From positions 62,001 through 126,000 of the forward strand of contig NZ_WIXK01000001.1 in NCBI RefSeq assembly GCF_009617595.1: a DNA stretch of 64,000 nucleotides. Direction: 5' to 3'. Under the pieces are notes generated by a model, which did not search any database, was not told the DNA's origin, and was given only the letters and a program-made list of their open reading frames with translations. The DNA comes from Tritonibacter aquimaris. GTDB lineage: Bacteria; Pseudomonadota; Alphaproteobacteria; Rhodobacterales; Rhodobacteraceae. Shown one piece after another: positions 19,066-27,786 of this stretch. Positions within the stretch are counted from its first letter, which is position 1; each line of letters begins with the position of its first letter. Position numbers and translations under genes: made by a program.

Positions 19066-20124
19066 CTATTTTTGCAGCAGTTCGCGATAGATTTCGATGA
19101 TGGCAGCGGCTTCGCCTGCGAGCTGGAAATTGTCGAGCACGTGCTGACGGCTGTCTTTTGACATCTGTGCAAGCTTTTCGGGATCGGACAGGCAGGCCGC
19201 AATGTCTGCGGTGATTTTCTGTAGATCTTCGATCTCGCATAGGGTGCCGGTTTTGCCGGGGACAACCAGCTCTTCAAAGGCGCCTACTTTGGTGGCCACC
19301 GCCGGGGCACCACAGGCCATCGCTTCAAGTGGGGTGAGGCCAAAGCCCTCCCAGCGTTGCGGCGCGACATAAAGATCAAGCGTCTGGAAATGACGCGCCA
19401 GATCTTCCACCGGCACCTCATCGCGAAACAGGATCTGATCCTGCAGCCCGGCGGCAGCAACCTGATCTTTCAGTCCTTGCAGAAACTCTGCATTGTCTGC
19501 GGTGGCGCGCCCCATCATCAGGGCACGCACATCCGGGCGGGATTTGCAGACTGCAATCATTGCCTGCACAAAGAGATCATTGCCCTTTTGGTGGCGAATG
19601 CGGCCGAAACAGCCCACCAAGAGCCCGTCTGTGGGCAGATCCAGCGCGGCGCGTAGCGCAGCCTTGTCAGGCACGGGTTTGAACTGATCGCAATCCACAC
19701 CGTGGCGAATGACGGTGGCGTCGCGTTCCAGATAGCTGGCAGATTTGCCAGAGGTGGCAATCACATGATCCATTTGCCGGATCAGCCAGCGGGTGAAGCC
19801 GGTGTGGTGGCGTTGGGCGGCAGAGGTGAACAGCAGGCGCAGGCGTTTGCGCAGGATATGTTTCAGCGCAAGCCCAGCAATCATTTCCAGATTGCGCCGG
19901 GCATGCCACACGCGCGCACCAGAGGGGCCTGAGCGTGACATGGTCAGCAGTTTCACAGGGGCCACATTGGGCACCTCAGGCGGCAACAGCGGTGATGTGG
20001 CGGTTATGGCAATGTCGCGGGCCTGAATGGGCACCAGCCGGATCACTGTCGAAGTCACCCCAGAGTAGCGTTTTTTGAAACTGGGGGCGATCACATCGCA
20101 GGTGCGAAGATTTGCAGGGGCCAT
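19066..20124 (-). CDS. GT4 glycosyltransferase, likely LPS core
   Basis: A 352-residue GT-B fold glycosyltransferase. The C-terminal half has the GT4 nucleotide-sugar signature: VGCFGRIRHQKGNDLFVQA near 170 and PQRWEGFGLTPLEAMACGAP near 260, with the E-x7-E motif. The N-terminal half (FTSAAQRHHTGFTRWLIRQMDHVIATS) resembles the rhizobial core mannosyltransferase LpcC. It acts on the cytoplasmic face of the inner membrane. It directly abuts waaA (zero-base gap), the KDO transferase, which supports a role in adding the next core sugar. The exact sugar is inferred, not shown. Confidence 0.88.
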   Translation of the reverse strand: MAPANLRTCDVIAPSFKKRYSGVTSTVIRLVPIQARDIAITATSPLLPPEVPNVAPVKLLTMSRSGPSGARVWHARRNLEMIAGLALKHILRKRLRLLFTSAAQRHHTGFTRWLIRQMDHVIATSGKSASYLERDATVIRHGVDCDQFKPVPDKAALRAALDLPTDGLLVGCFGRIRHQKGNDLFVQAMIAVCKSRPDVRALMMGRATADNAEFLQGLKDQVAAAGLQDQILFRDEVPVEDLARHFQTLDLYVAPQRWEGFGLTPLEAMACGAPAVATKVGAFEELVVPGKTGTLCEIEDLQKITADIAACLSDPEKLAQMSKDSRQHVLDNFQLAGEAAAIIEIYRELLQK

Positions 20125-21432
20125 TTAGGTCTCTTCGTGTTGGAGCTGTTCCAGCAGCAGATCTGCTGTCTGTTCCAATAGGTCAGACTGGCGCGAAATG
20201 AAAGCACGCGCCGCGGTTTGCGCCTGTTTCAGCGCAACCTCATCGCGCAGCCAGAGATCGATTTGACGCGCCAGGGTTTCGGCGTTTTTGATTTTGCTGG
20301 CGGCACCGTCTGCGATCATTTCATCAAAGGTCTCGGCAAAGTTGAAATAGCCGGGGCCGGTGGTGACAGCACAGCCATGATGGGCTGGTTCAAACGGGTT
20401 GTGGCCGCCGATCTTTTGTAGCGAACCACCAAGAAAGACACGCGGGCACAGCGCATACCATGATCCGGTTTCCCCCAGCGTATCGGCAAGGTAGATCTTT
20501 GCATCCGGCTGCGGCAGCGCCCCACGGGAGCGACGGTTGTAGTTCTGGTTTGCTTCGGCAATCAGTGCCTCAACCGCATCGCCACGTTCGGGGTGGCGCG
20601 GCACCAGAATGAGACAAAGATCCGGATGGGAATACAGCAGCTGATCATGGGCCGCGAGAATGATTTCTTCTTCGCCTTTATGTGTCGAAGATGCGACCCA
20701 GGCCGGTCTGCCATTCAGCGCCGTGCGCACCTGTTCAACCAGCTCAGGGTTCACCGGCGGCGGAGCGGCGAGCGCTTTGAGATTGCTGCCGGGTTTGATG
20801 CGTGCGTCTGGTGCGCCGATGGCTTTTAGGTTGTCGGCCGTGGTTTGGTTCTGGGTCAGAAACAGGGTAAACTGCGACAGCAGGAACTCAGCTGTGCGCG
20901 GACGTTTCTGCCAGCCTGCAACGGATTTTGCCGAAAGCCGCGCGTTCAACAGTACCAGCGGGCAGCCGGTTGCGCGGGTTTGTACAATGAGATTGGGCCA
21001 AAGCTCGCTTTCGACCAGCACTGCCAGATCCGGCTGCCAGTGATCCAGAAAACGCTGCACAAAGGCGGGGGTGTCAAGCGGTGGAAACTGGTGGCGGCAG
21101 CGCGGTGGCATGCGTTGTTCGATCAGCTCTGCCGATGTGGGCGTGCCGGATGTGATCAGAAACTCAAGCGTGTCATCCTGTGCGCCCAGATGGTTGACCA
21201 GCGTCAGGATTGACAGGCTTTCTCCGACCGAGGCCGCATGAAACCAGATCAGACGGCCGGTGGGACGGGGCAGGGAGGCGACGCCTTTGCGTTCGCTCAG
21301 GCGGTTTTCAGCCACGCCGTAGCTGCGCAGCTTGGATACCACTTTGCGCAGCGCCAGCGGGGCAATCAGGCGAACGGCCGCCCCGTAAAGATGAAACAGC
21401 GGTGTTGGGTTGGACGTGCGCTCAGCACTCAT
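20125..21432 (-). CDS. waaA: 3-deoxy-D-manno-octulosonic acid (KDO) transferase
   Basis: Transfers KDO from CMP-KDO to the lipid A precursor. The 435 residues have a hydrophobic N-terminal anchor (LYGAAVRLIAPLALRKVV), the acceptor-site motif WFHAASVGE near 60, VLVESELWPNLI near 130, and in the donor domain VASSTHKGEEEIIL, ILVPRHPER and GGHNPFEPAHHGCAV. Length and motif order match WaaA/KdtA. It lies between moaA and the core glycosyltransferase in one leftward run with gaps of three and zero bases, so the three are probably cotranscribed. Confidence 0.95.
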   Translation of the reverse strand: MSAERTSNPTPLFHLYGAAVRLIAPLALRKVVSKLRSYGVAENRLSERKGVASLPRPTGRLIWFHAASVGESLSILTLVNHLGAQDDTLEFLITSGTPTSAELIEQRMPPRCRHQFPPLDTPAFVQRFLDHWQPDLAVLVESELWPNLIVQTRATGCPLVLLNARLSAKSVAGWQKRPRTAEFLLSQFTLFLTQNQTTADNLKAIGAPDARIKPGSNLKALAAPPPVNPELVEQVRTALNGRPAWVASSTHKGEEEIILAAHDQLLYSHPDLCLILVPRHPERGDAVEALIAEANQNYNRRSRGALPQPDAKIYLADTLGETGSWYALCPRVFLGGSLQKIGGHNPFEPAHHGCAVTTGPGYFNFAETFDEMIADGAASKIKNAETLARQIDLWLRDEVALKQAQTAARAFISRQSDLLEQTADLLLEQLQHEET

Positions 21433-21435
21433 CTA

Positions 21436-22443
21436 TCAGCCGCCCGTGTGGCTCATGTGGCGTGACATCTGGCCCGCGACTTTCTGGCGGGAATAGTCAA
21501 AGTCATGCCCTTTGGGTTTCAGCGTAATTGCGGCGCGAATAGCCTCTTCGAGCTGGGTGGTGTCGTTTTCATCTGCACGCAATGGCGCGCGCAGGTCGGC
21601 CATGTCTTCTTGGCCGAGACACATATAAAGCTGGCCCGTGCAGGTCAGGCGCACGCGGTTGCAGCTTTCGCAGAAATTATGCGACAGCGGCGTGATAAAA
21701 CCAATTTTCTGGCCGGTTTCCTCAAGGCGTGCATAGCGCGCCGGGCCACCTGTGCGCTCGGTCAGATCGGTCACCGTGTAGTGATCTTCATAGGCGCGAC
21801 GCACCTCTTTCAGGGACCAAAACTGCCCAATGCGGTCATAATCGCCCATGTCACCCATTGGCATGACCTCAATCCAGGTGAGATCCAGACCCCGTTCGTT
21901 GCACCATTTGGTGATGGTGGGCAGCTCTTCTTCGTTGAACCCTTTGAGAGCGACCGCGTTGATCTTGATCTTGAGACCAACACGTTGCGCTTCATCGATG
22001 CCTTCAAGCACCTGTTTCAGACGACCCCAGCGGGTGACTTTTTTGAACTTTTCCTCATCCAGCGTGTCGAGCGAGATATTCACCCGGCGCACGCCAGCAT
22101 CCCACAGGCTTTGGGCGTGTTTGGACAGCTGCGAGCCATTGGTCGTGAGCGTGAGTTCCTTCAGCGCGCCAGTTTCCAGATGCCGCCCCATTTTGGCAAA
22201 GAACTTGGTGATGTCGCGGCGCACCAGCGGCTCTCCTCCGGTGATGCGTAGTTTTTCCACCCCCATGCCAATGAAGGTCGTGCACATACGGTCCAGCTCT
22301 TCTAATGAAAGCAGGTCGCGTTTGGGCAAAAACGTCATGTTTTCGGCCATACAATAGACGCAGCGAAAATCGCAGCGGTCTGTGACAGAAACACGCAAAT
22401 AGGTAATTGCGCGGGCAAATGGATCGATCAATGGCGCGGTCAT
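21436..22443 (-). CDS. moaA: GTP 3',8-cyclase MoaA
   Basis: Radical-SAM enzyme of molybdenum cofactor synthesis, converting GTP to 3',8-cyclo-dihydro-GTP. Of 335 residues, the N-terminal cluster motif is CDFRCVYC (Cx3Cx2C near 24-31), followed by EELDRMC and [10 protein letters not shown], and the C-terminal second cluster is CESC...C (Cx2Cx13C near 255-272). The catalytic GG tail is present as the last two residues (HTGG). No other mo genes are here; instead waaA follows after three bases, an unexpected partner. Ribosome-binding site is weak. Confidence 0.97.
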   Translation of the reverse strand: MTAPLIDPFARAITYLRVSVTDRCDFRCVYCMAENMTFLPKRDLLSLEELDRMCTTFIGMGVEKLRITGGEPLVRRDITKFFAKMGRHLETGALKELTLTTNGSQLSKHAQSLWDAGVRRVNISLDTLDEEKFKKVTRWGRLKQVLEGIDEAQRVGLKIKINAVALKGFNEEELPTITKWCNERGLDLTWIEVMPMGDMGDYDRIGQFWSLKEVRRAYEDHYTVTDLTERTGGPARYARLEETGQKIGFITPLSHNFCESCNRVRLTCTGQLYMCLGQEDMADLRAPLRADENDTTQLEEAIRAAITLKPKGHDFDYSRQKVAGQMSRHMSHTGG

Positions 22444-22532
22444 CCCATTTAGGTAAAGCGCATTAACGCTTCCGGCAAGGGCGACGATAGGGTTATGATC
22501 AGAAAAATAGCGTTCGTTCTTGAGGTTTTCTT

Positions 22533-23021
22533 ATGAGGCAATTTTGGTTTCTTATTATTGCGGGTCTGGGCTGCACGGGTTGTAATCAGATCTCGTGGAA
22601 TTCAGATATTTTGAACGGGACAACCGGAGGCGGGATTTTTACGCGCCCGTCCGAGCCTGCGGGGCAATCTCCTGCACAAAATACAGGCGTCCCTTTGGAC
22701 GCCACCGGTGGGGCCAATGCATCGGTTGATCAAAGCTATGCGCCGGTCGCACCTGCTGCGCCCACTCAGGGTGCTGTTGGGCAGTCTGGCACAACGGTTG
22801 CGACACTTGGCGATCCCGGTGTGCCGGGGCTTTGGCTGGAAACCGGGCTTGTCAGCCAGGCCGGTGCAGGGCGTGTGCGCACAGCCAGCGGCGCAACACT
22901 GGATCTGACGCTAAAACCGACCCCCGGTGATGGTGGCAGCCGTCTGTCGCTGGATGCAATGCGCGCGCTTGGGGTGCCGCTGACCGAGCTGGTTGAACTA
23001 TCGGTGCAACCGCTTGGTTGA
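22533..23021 (+). CDS. Rhodobacteral lipoprotein of unknown function
   Basis: A 162-residue secreted protein. A short hydrophobic start (QFWFLIIAGLGCTGC) offers two possible lipobox cysteines (residues 14 and 17), so it is probably a lipoprotein. Then comes a proline/alanine-rich low-complexity stretch (about 30-85) and a conserved C-terminal block TTVATLGDPGVPGLWLETGLV with LDAMRALGVPLT. From memory this matches a short Rhodobacteraceae family that databases often label 'D-galactarate dehydratase' in error; nothing here resembles an enzyme. It is divergent from moaA and convergent with the alkD-like gene. Confidence 0.72.
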   Translation: MRQFWFLIIAGLGCTGCNQISWNSDILNGTTGGGIFTRPSEPAGQSPAQNTGVPLDATGGANASVDQSYAPVAPAAPTQGAVGQSGTTVATLGDPGVPGLWLETGLVSQAGAGRVRTASGATLDLTLKPTPGDGGSRLSLDAMRALGVPLTELVELSVQPLG

Positions 23022-23024
23022 GAT

Positions 23025-23735
23025 CTAGCTTGTTGGGGTTTGGTCTGAGGCTGTCAGATATTTGGCGGCTTCTTTCTGTGCGAAGGGTTTCATCTGGGCG
23101 CCATAGGTGGCGAGGAACTCTTGCACGCGCGCCGCGTCATGTTTGGACAGATCACGCAGCCACCAGGCGATGGCTTTCTGGATAAACCAATTGCGATCGG
23201 TTACATAACCTGCCGCCCAGCTGAGAATGCGGGTGCGGGCGTCGTCATCTGCGGGTTTGGGGTTGGGCAGTTTGGCCCAGGGCAATGTGGCCACCAGTGC
23301 CGCGCGCTGGGTCCAGATGTGATCAGAACCTGTCCAGCTTTCGACGGTGTCCAGACGGTCGGGGGTAGCAATCAGGCGCTTGCCAATGGCGGAGCAGGCC
23401 TGATCAGCAATGGCCCAGCTGTCAAAATCAGCAACCCAGCTTTGCAACAGATCCCAGGCCGCATCATCGTCTTTGATGCGCGACTGCGTCAGCAGTTTGC
23501 CCGCAGCAATGCGCGCTTCAAAAATATCGCTTTGCCACAGCGCGTCCGCCAACGCGACGCGTTCAGCAAGGGTGAGATCCTGCCGCCAGAGTTTGGTCAG
23601 ATCATTCAGCGGACCATTGGCCACGCCCAGCACCACACGGCTTTGTTTGTGGTAGCTGGCCATGGCTTCAATGCGCTCTGGCTCAATATGGGTTTTAAGC
23701 GCAGACAGCGCATCTTCCAGCATCATTTTCGGCAC
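23025..23735 (-). CDS. AlkD-like DNA alkylation repair protein
   Basis: A 236-residue all-helical protein of HEAT-like repeats resembling DNA alkylation repair glycosylases of the AlkC/AlkD group. Recognised from VLGVANGPLNDLTKLWR, SWVADFDSWAIADQACS and the tryptophan-rich DRNWFIQKAIAWWLRDL near 190, which in AlkD lines the DNA-binding groove. Base excision activity is family knowledge; substrate here is unknown. It ends three bases from the convergent lipoprotein gene and starts close to the end of glmS (35 bases), so it may ride on glmS transcription. Start could be residue 1, 4 or 5. Confidence 0.82.
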   Translation of the reverse strand: MPKMMLEDALSALKTHIEPERIEAMASYHKQSRVVLGVANGPLNDLTKLWRQDLTLAERVALADALWQSDIFEARIAAGKLLTQSRIKDDDAAWDLLQSWVADFDSWAIADQACSAIGKRLIATPDRLDTVESWTGSDHIWTQRAALVATLPWAKLPNPKPADDDARTRILSWAAGYVTDRNWFIQKAIAWWLRDLSKHDAARVQEFLATYGAQMKPFAQKEAAKYLTASDQTPTS

Positions 23736-23770
23736 ATACCCATATCGTTGAAGTCATCCAGATGGAGGAC

Positions 23771-25579
23771 TTACTCTACTGTCACCGATTTTGCCAGGTT
23801 GCGCGGTTGGTCTACGTCGGTGCCTTTGGCAATCGCGGTGTAATAGGCGATCTGCTGTGCTGGCACCGCATAAAGTATCGGGGCCAGAATATCGGGCAGC
23901 GCAGGCATCAGCACGGTTTTATGCACCCCGTCGCTTGCGAGTTTGGCACCTTCGGCATCTGTAACCAAAATGATCTTGCCGCCGCGCGCCATTACTTCCT
24001 GCATATTGGAGATGGTTTTTTCAAACAGCGCATCACGCGGAGCCAGAACCACAACCGGCACGTTTTCATCGATGAGCGCGATTGGGCCGTGTTTCAGCTC
24101 ACCGCTGGCATAGCCCTCGGCGTGGATGTAGCTCAGCTCTTTGAGTTTGAGCGCGCCTTCCAGTGCAACCGGATATAGCGCACCGCGCCCAAGGAAGATC
24201 ACATCGCGCGCACCTGCAAGATCACGGGCCACGGCCTGAATTGCAGTTTCACCACCAATAGCCTGATGGATCAGACCGGGCAGGGCACGGATATCTTCAA
24301 GTGCGTTTTCAGGCAGCGGCAGGCCACGGGTTTGCGCTGCTTGCAGGGCCATCAGCAACAACACGGTCAGCTGGCAGGTAAACGCTTTGGTCGAGGCCAC
24401 GCTGATTTCAGGCCCGGCCTGAATGGGCAGGATGATATCGCTTTCGCGCGCAATCGAGCTTTCGGGCACGTTCACCAGACCTGCGATCTGTTTGGCTTTG
24501 CCATCGGTGTAGCGCAGCGCGGCAAGCGTATCCGCGGTTTCACCCGACTGGCTGACAAAAATTGCCAGCGTGTCATTGCTGATCGGCGGTTCGCGGTAGC
24601 GGAACTCAGATGCGACATCCACTTCAACCGGAATGCGGGCGATCTGTTCAAACCAGTATTTCGCCACCAGGCAGGAATAAAAACCGGTGCCGCAGGCCAC
24701 CAGTGTCAGCCGTTCAATCTGGGTGAAATCAAGGTTTTCCGGCAGAGTGATGGTGTTGTCTTGCGCCAGATAGGTGGCCAATGCCCGATCAATTGCGGTG
24801 GGCTGTTCGGCGATCTCTTTGGCCATGAAATGCTTGTGGCCACCTTTTTCGATCCGCGCCATATCAAGCTGGATCTGGCGTTTTTCGCGATTGGCCAGAC
24901 GGCCATCGCTGTCTTTGATTTCAAGCGAGTTGCGGGTGAGAACGGCGAAATCACCTTCTTCCAGATAGGTGATTTGATCGGTGAAAGGTGCCAGCGCAAT
25001 CGCGTCAGAGCCGACAAACATCTCACCATTGCCGTAACCAATTGCCAGCGGTGATCCTTTGCGCGCGGCAACCATCAGATCCTGTTCGCCTTCAAACAAG
25101 AACGCCAGCGCAAAGGCACCATCAAGCCGGGCCACGGTTTTGGCAGCGGCTTCAATGGGCGCAATCCCTTCGCGCAGGAAGCTTTCAGCCAAAAGAGCTA
25201 CGGTTTCGGTGTCGGTCTCGGTCTGAAAGTCGAGCCCCTTGGATTGCAGCTCTTCGCGCAGCTCTTTGTAGTTTTCAATAATGCCGTTGTGAACAACAGC
25301 CACATTGCCTGCACGATGGGGGTGTGCATTGTCGAGGGTTGGGGCACCGTGGGTGGCCCAGCGGGTGTGACCGATGCCCGATTTCCCGGCAAGTGGTTCA
25401 TGCACCAGCGTGTCAGACAGATTCACCAGTTTCCCGGTAGCGCGGCGACGCCCCAGTTTGCCGTTATTGATCGTTGCAATGCCTGCGCTGTCGTAGCCAC
25501 GGTATTCAAGGCGTTTCAGCCCCTCCACCAGAATGGGGGCCGCCTCGTGATTGCCTAATACACCAACAATTCCACACAT
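23771..25579 (-). CDS. glmS: Glutamine-fructose-6-phosphate aminotransferase (isomerising)
   Basis: Makes glucosamine-6-phosphate from fructose-6-phosphate and glutamine, the first step toward UDP-GlcNAc. The 602 residues include the N-terminal glutaminase with nucleophile Cys2 (MCGIVG), RLEYRGYDSAG and HTRWATHG, then two SIS sugar-isomerase domains (FVSQSGETADTLAALRY near 345; ASTKAFTCQLTVLLL; HAEGYASGELKHGPIAL near 490), ending LAKSVTVE as usual. AGGAG precedes the ATG. It follows glmU after 54 bases; a small hairpin (GTCAGT 25621-25626 / ACTGAC 25636-25641) spans the junction. No glmS ribozyme is expected in Proteobacteria and none was seen. Confidence 0.98.
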   Translation of the reverse strand: MCGIVGVLGNHEAAPILVEGLKRLEYRGYDSAGIATINNGKLGRRRATGKLVNLSDTLVHEPLAGKSGIGHTRWATHGAPTLDNAHPHRAGNVAVVHNGIIENYKELREELQSKGLDFQTETDTETVALLAESFLREGIAPIEAAAKTVARLDGAFALAFLFEGEQDLMVAARKGSPLAIGYGNGEMFVGSDAIALAPFTDQITYLEEGDFAVLTRNSLEIKDSDGRLANREKRQIQLDMARIEKGGHKHFMAKEIAEQPTAIDRALATYLAQDNTITLPENLDFTQIERLTLVACGTGFYSCLVAKYWFEQIARIPVEVDVASEFRYREPPISNDTLAIFVSQSGETADTLAALRYTDGKAKQIAGLVNVPESSIARESDIILPIQAGPEISVASTKAFTCQLTVLLLMALQAAQTRGLPLPENALEDIRALPGLIHQAIGGETAIQAVARDLAGARDVIFLGRGALYPVALEGALKLKELSYIHAEGYASGELKHGPIALIDENVPVVVLAPRDALFEKTISNMQEVMARGGKIILVTDAEGAKLASDGVHKTVLMPALPDILAPILYAVPAQQIAYYTAIAKGTDVDQPRNLAKSVTVE

Positions 25580-25633
25580 GGGGTTCTCCTCTGACCGGGG
25601 TCTGCTCGATTATAATTGTAGTCAGTTTTATTC

Positions 25634-26974
25634 TCACTGACGTTCTTTTTTCGCCCGCAGCAAATCCATCAATTTGCGTGCGCGGCCAGGTTTATTGACC
25701 TGCGGCGTGCGTGCAAGCGCCAGATCACCTGCGGCAACGTCTTTGGTGATCACCGCGCCTGTGGCGGTCATGGCCTCATCACCAACTGAGACCGGCGCGA
25801 CCAGCATGGTGTTGGAGCCGATAAAGGCCCCGCTGCCGATTTCGGTGCGATGCTTCATGAAACCATCATAGTTGCAGGTGATGGTGCCCGCGCCGATATT
25901 GGTTTTCTTGCCCACCGTGGCATCCCCGATGTAGCTGAGGTGATTGACCTTTGCCCCTTCGGCGATTTCCGCGTTTTTGATTTCAACAAAGTTGCCGATA
26001 TGGGTGTTTTCTGCCAGTTCCGCGCCGGGACGCAGACGGGCATAGGGGCCAACCTTGGCGCCGCGGCTTACGTGACAGCCTTCCAGATGGGAAAACGCCC
26101 GGATCAAGGCACCGCTTTCAACCGTAACACCGGGACCAAACACAACATTGGGTTCAACTACAGTGTCGCGCCCGATGACAGTATCAAGCGACAGGTAGAC
26201 CGTTTCAGGTGCCATCAGCGTGATACCAGTGTCGAGCAGTTCAGCCCGTGCTTTGGCCTGAAACACCGCATCCGCCTGTGCCAGATCTGCGCGCGAATTG
26301 ATGCCCAGTGTTTCGGCCTCATCGCAGGAGACCGCCGTCACAGCCAGACCTTCACCACGGGCGATTTCAACCAGGTCGGTCAGGTAAAACTCCCCAGAAG
26401 CATTGTTGTTGCCAACCTTATCAAGCAAGGCAAACATCTGCGCAGCGTCACAGGCCATCAGTCCTGAGTTGCAGAAGGTAATGGCGCGCTCAGCATCTGT
26501 GGCGTCTTTGTATTCGACAATCTTTTCAAGGCTGTCGCCCTGCATCACCAGGCGGCCATAGCGGGCGGGATCTGCGGCTTCAAAACCAAGGATCACCAGA
26601 TCAGCGCGTCCGCGGGCTGAAACCATCCGTTCGATGGTCTCAGATGAAACAAATGGGGTGTCGCCATAAAGCACAACCGCATCGCCTTCAAAACCTGCAA
26701 GCGCCTCTTTGGCCTGCAGCACCGCATGTCCCGTGCCAAGCTGCTCTTCCTGCAGCACAACCTGCGCGGCCTCATCAATGTCGCAAACAGCTGCGCGCAC
26801 CAGATCAGCACCATGTCCGGCCACCACAATGGTGCGTTCGGGCGCAAGCGCCTGACCCGCGGCCATTGCATGTTCCAGCATGGGGGCCTGCGCAATGGGA
26901 TGCAGCACTTTTGGCAAGTCTGAGTTCATCCGAGTGCCTTTGCCAGCGGCAAGGATGATAAGGGCAGTGCTCAT
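25634..26974 (-). CDS. glmU: Bifunctional GlcNAc-1-P uridyltransferase / glucosamine-1-P acetyltransferase
   Basis: Last two steps of UDP-GlcNAc synthesis for peptidoglycan and LPS. The 446 residues have a Rossmann-like uridyltransferase domain (LAAGKGTRMNSDLPKVLHP at the start, YGDTPF near 105) and a left-handed beta-helix acetyltransferase domain from about 250 (hexapeptide repeats, HIGNFVEIKNAEI, KVNHLSYIGDATVG with the catalytic His, CNYDGFMKHRTEIGSGAFIGSN). It is transcribed leftward with glmS, so the whole branch is clustered. Confidence 0.97.
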   Translation of the reverse strand: MSTALIILAAGKGTRMNSDLPKVLHPIAQAPMLEHAMAAGQALAPERTIVVAGHGADLVRAAVCDIDEAAQVVLQEEQLGTGHAVLQAKEALAGFEGDAVVLYGDTPFVSSETIERMVSARGRADLVILGFEAADPARYGRLVMQGDSLEKIVEYKDATDAERAITFCNSGLMACDAAQMFALLDKVGNNNASGEFYLTDLVEIARGEGLAVTAVSCDEAETLGINSRADLAQADAVFQAKARAELLDTGITLMAPETVYLSLDTVIGRDTVVEPNVVFGPGVTVESGALIRAFSHLEGCHVSRGAKVGPYARLRPGAELAENTHIGNFVEIKNAEIAEGAKVNHLSYIGDATVGKKTNIGAGTITCNYDGFMKHRTEIGSGAFIGSNTMLVAPVSVGDEAMTATGAVITKDVAAGDLALARTPQVNKPGRARKLMDLLRAKKERQ

Positions 26975-27104
26975 GCGCGATTTCTCTTTGTATTTTGGTC
27001 ATGTCCGTTTTATCCGCTGAGAGGCCGGGTGCAAGTCTCTGTGCCATCAAACAAGATTGCGCCTTGCAATATGTGGTGGCGAAATCATGCCGAAAGGGGC
27101 ACAA

Positions 27105-27782
27105 ATGAAGTCAGTTATCTTCGATCTCGATGGGACTTTGGCCGACACGTCCGGCGATTTGCTCGCCGCGGCAAACCATTGTTTCCGTCAGATGGGGCAT
27201 GGCGATGTGCTCCTGGCCGCCACAGATGCGGGGGTTGCGCTGCGCGGCGGTCGGCGCATGCTGACCGTGGGGTTGGAACGGGTTGGCGCGTTTTCTGATA
27301 CGCTGGTGGATGAGTTTTACCCGATCCTGCTGGAGGCTTACCGCCAGGATATTGCCAGCCACACCCAATTGTATCCCGGCGCGCTCGAGGCGATTGAAAC
27401 GCTGAAAACCCGAGGCTACGGAATTGGCATCTGCACCAATAAACCCGAAGCCCTGGCCGAGCAGCTGTTGCAGGATCTGGGGGTGCGTGATGTGTTTGCG
27501 TCACTTGTGGGGGCAGATACACTCCCGGTGCGCAAGCCAGATCCTGAACCCTTGCGTGAGGCGGTGCGCCGTTTGGGTTGTGATCCTGCGCAGGCGGTAT
27601 TAATCGGTGACAGTGACACAGATCGCAATACCTCTGCCAATGCGGGGCTCCCGTCTATTTTGGTGGAGTTTGGCCCGTCAGGCGCGGATATGGCCGCGCT
27701 TGAGCCGGAAGGGTTGATTTCGCATTTTGCTGAGCTGCCGGATCGTGTGGATCAGGTCATGGCGGCACATTTGGGAGCTTAA
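27105..27782 (+). CDS. gph: Phosphoglycolate phosphatase-type HAD hydrolase
   Basis: A 225-residue HAD-superfamily phosphatase. Motif I is FDLDGTLADT at residues 5-14, motif II CTNKP near 105, motif III RKPDP near 143 and motif IV VLIGDSDTDRNTS near 165; the cap is the helical type of Gph. It removes phosphate from 2-phosphoglycolate, whose product glycolate feeds glyoxylate metabolism (compare glcB in this window). I start at the ATG at 27105, which has AAGGGG upstream and lies just before motif I; an in-frame start at 27057 is unlikely. It is divergent from glmU; the aminotransferase gene follows after four bases. Confidence 0.9.
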   Translation: MKSVIFDLDGTLADTSGDLLAAANHCFRQMGHGDVLLAATDAGVALRGGRRMLTVGLERVGAFSDTLVDEFYPILLEAYRQDIASHTQLYPGALEAIETLKTRGYGIGICTNKPEALAEQLLQDLGVRDVFASLVGADTLPVRKPDPEPLREAVRRLGCDPAQAVLIGDSDTDRNTSANAGLPSILVEFGPSGADMAALEPEGLISHFAELPDRVDQVMAAHLGA

Positions 27783-27786
27783 ACAG

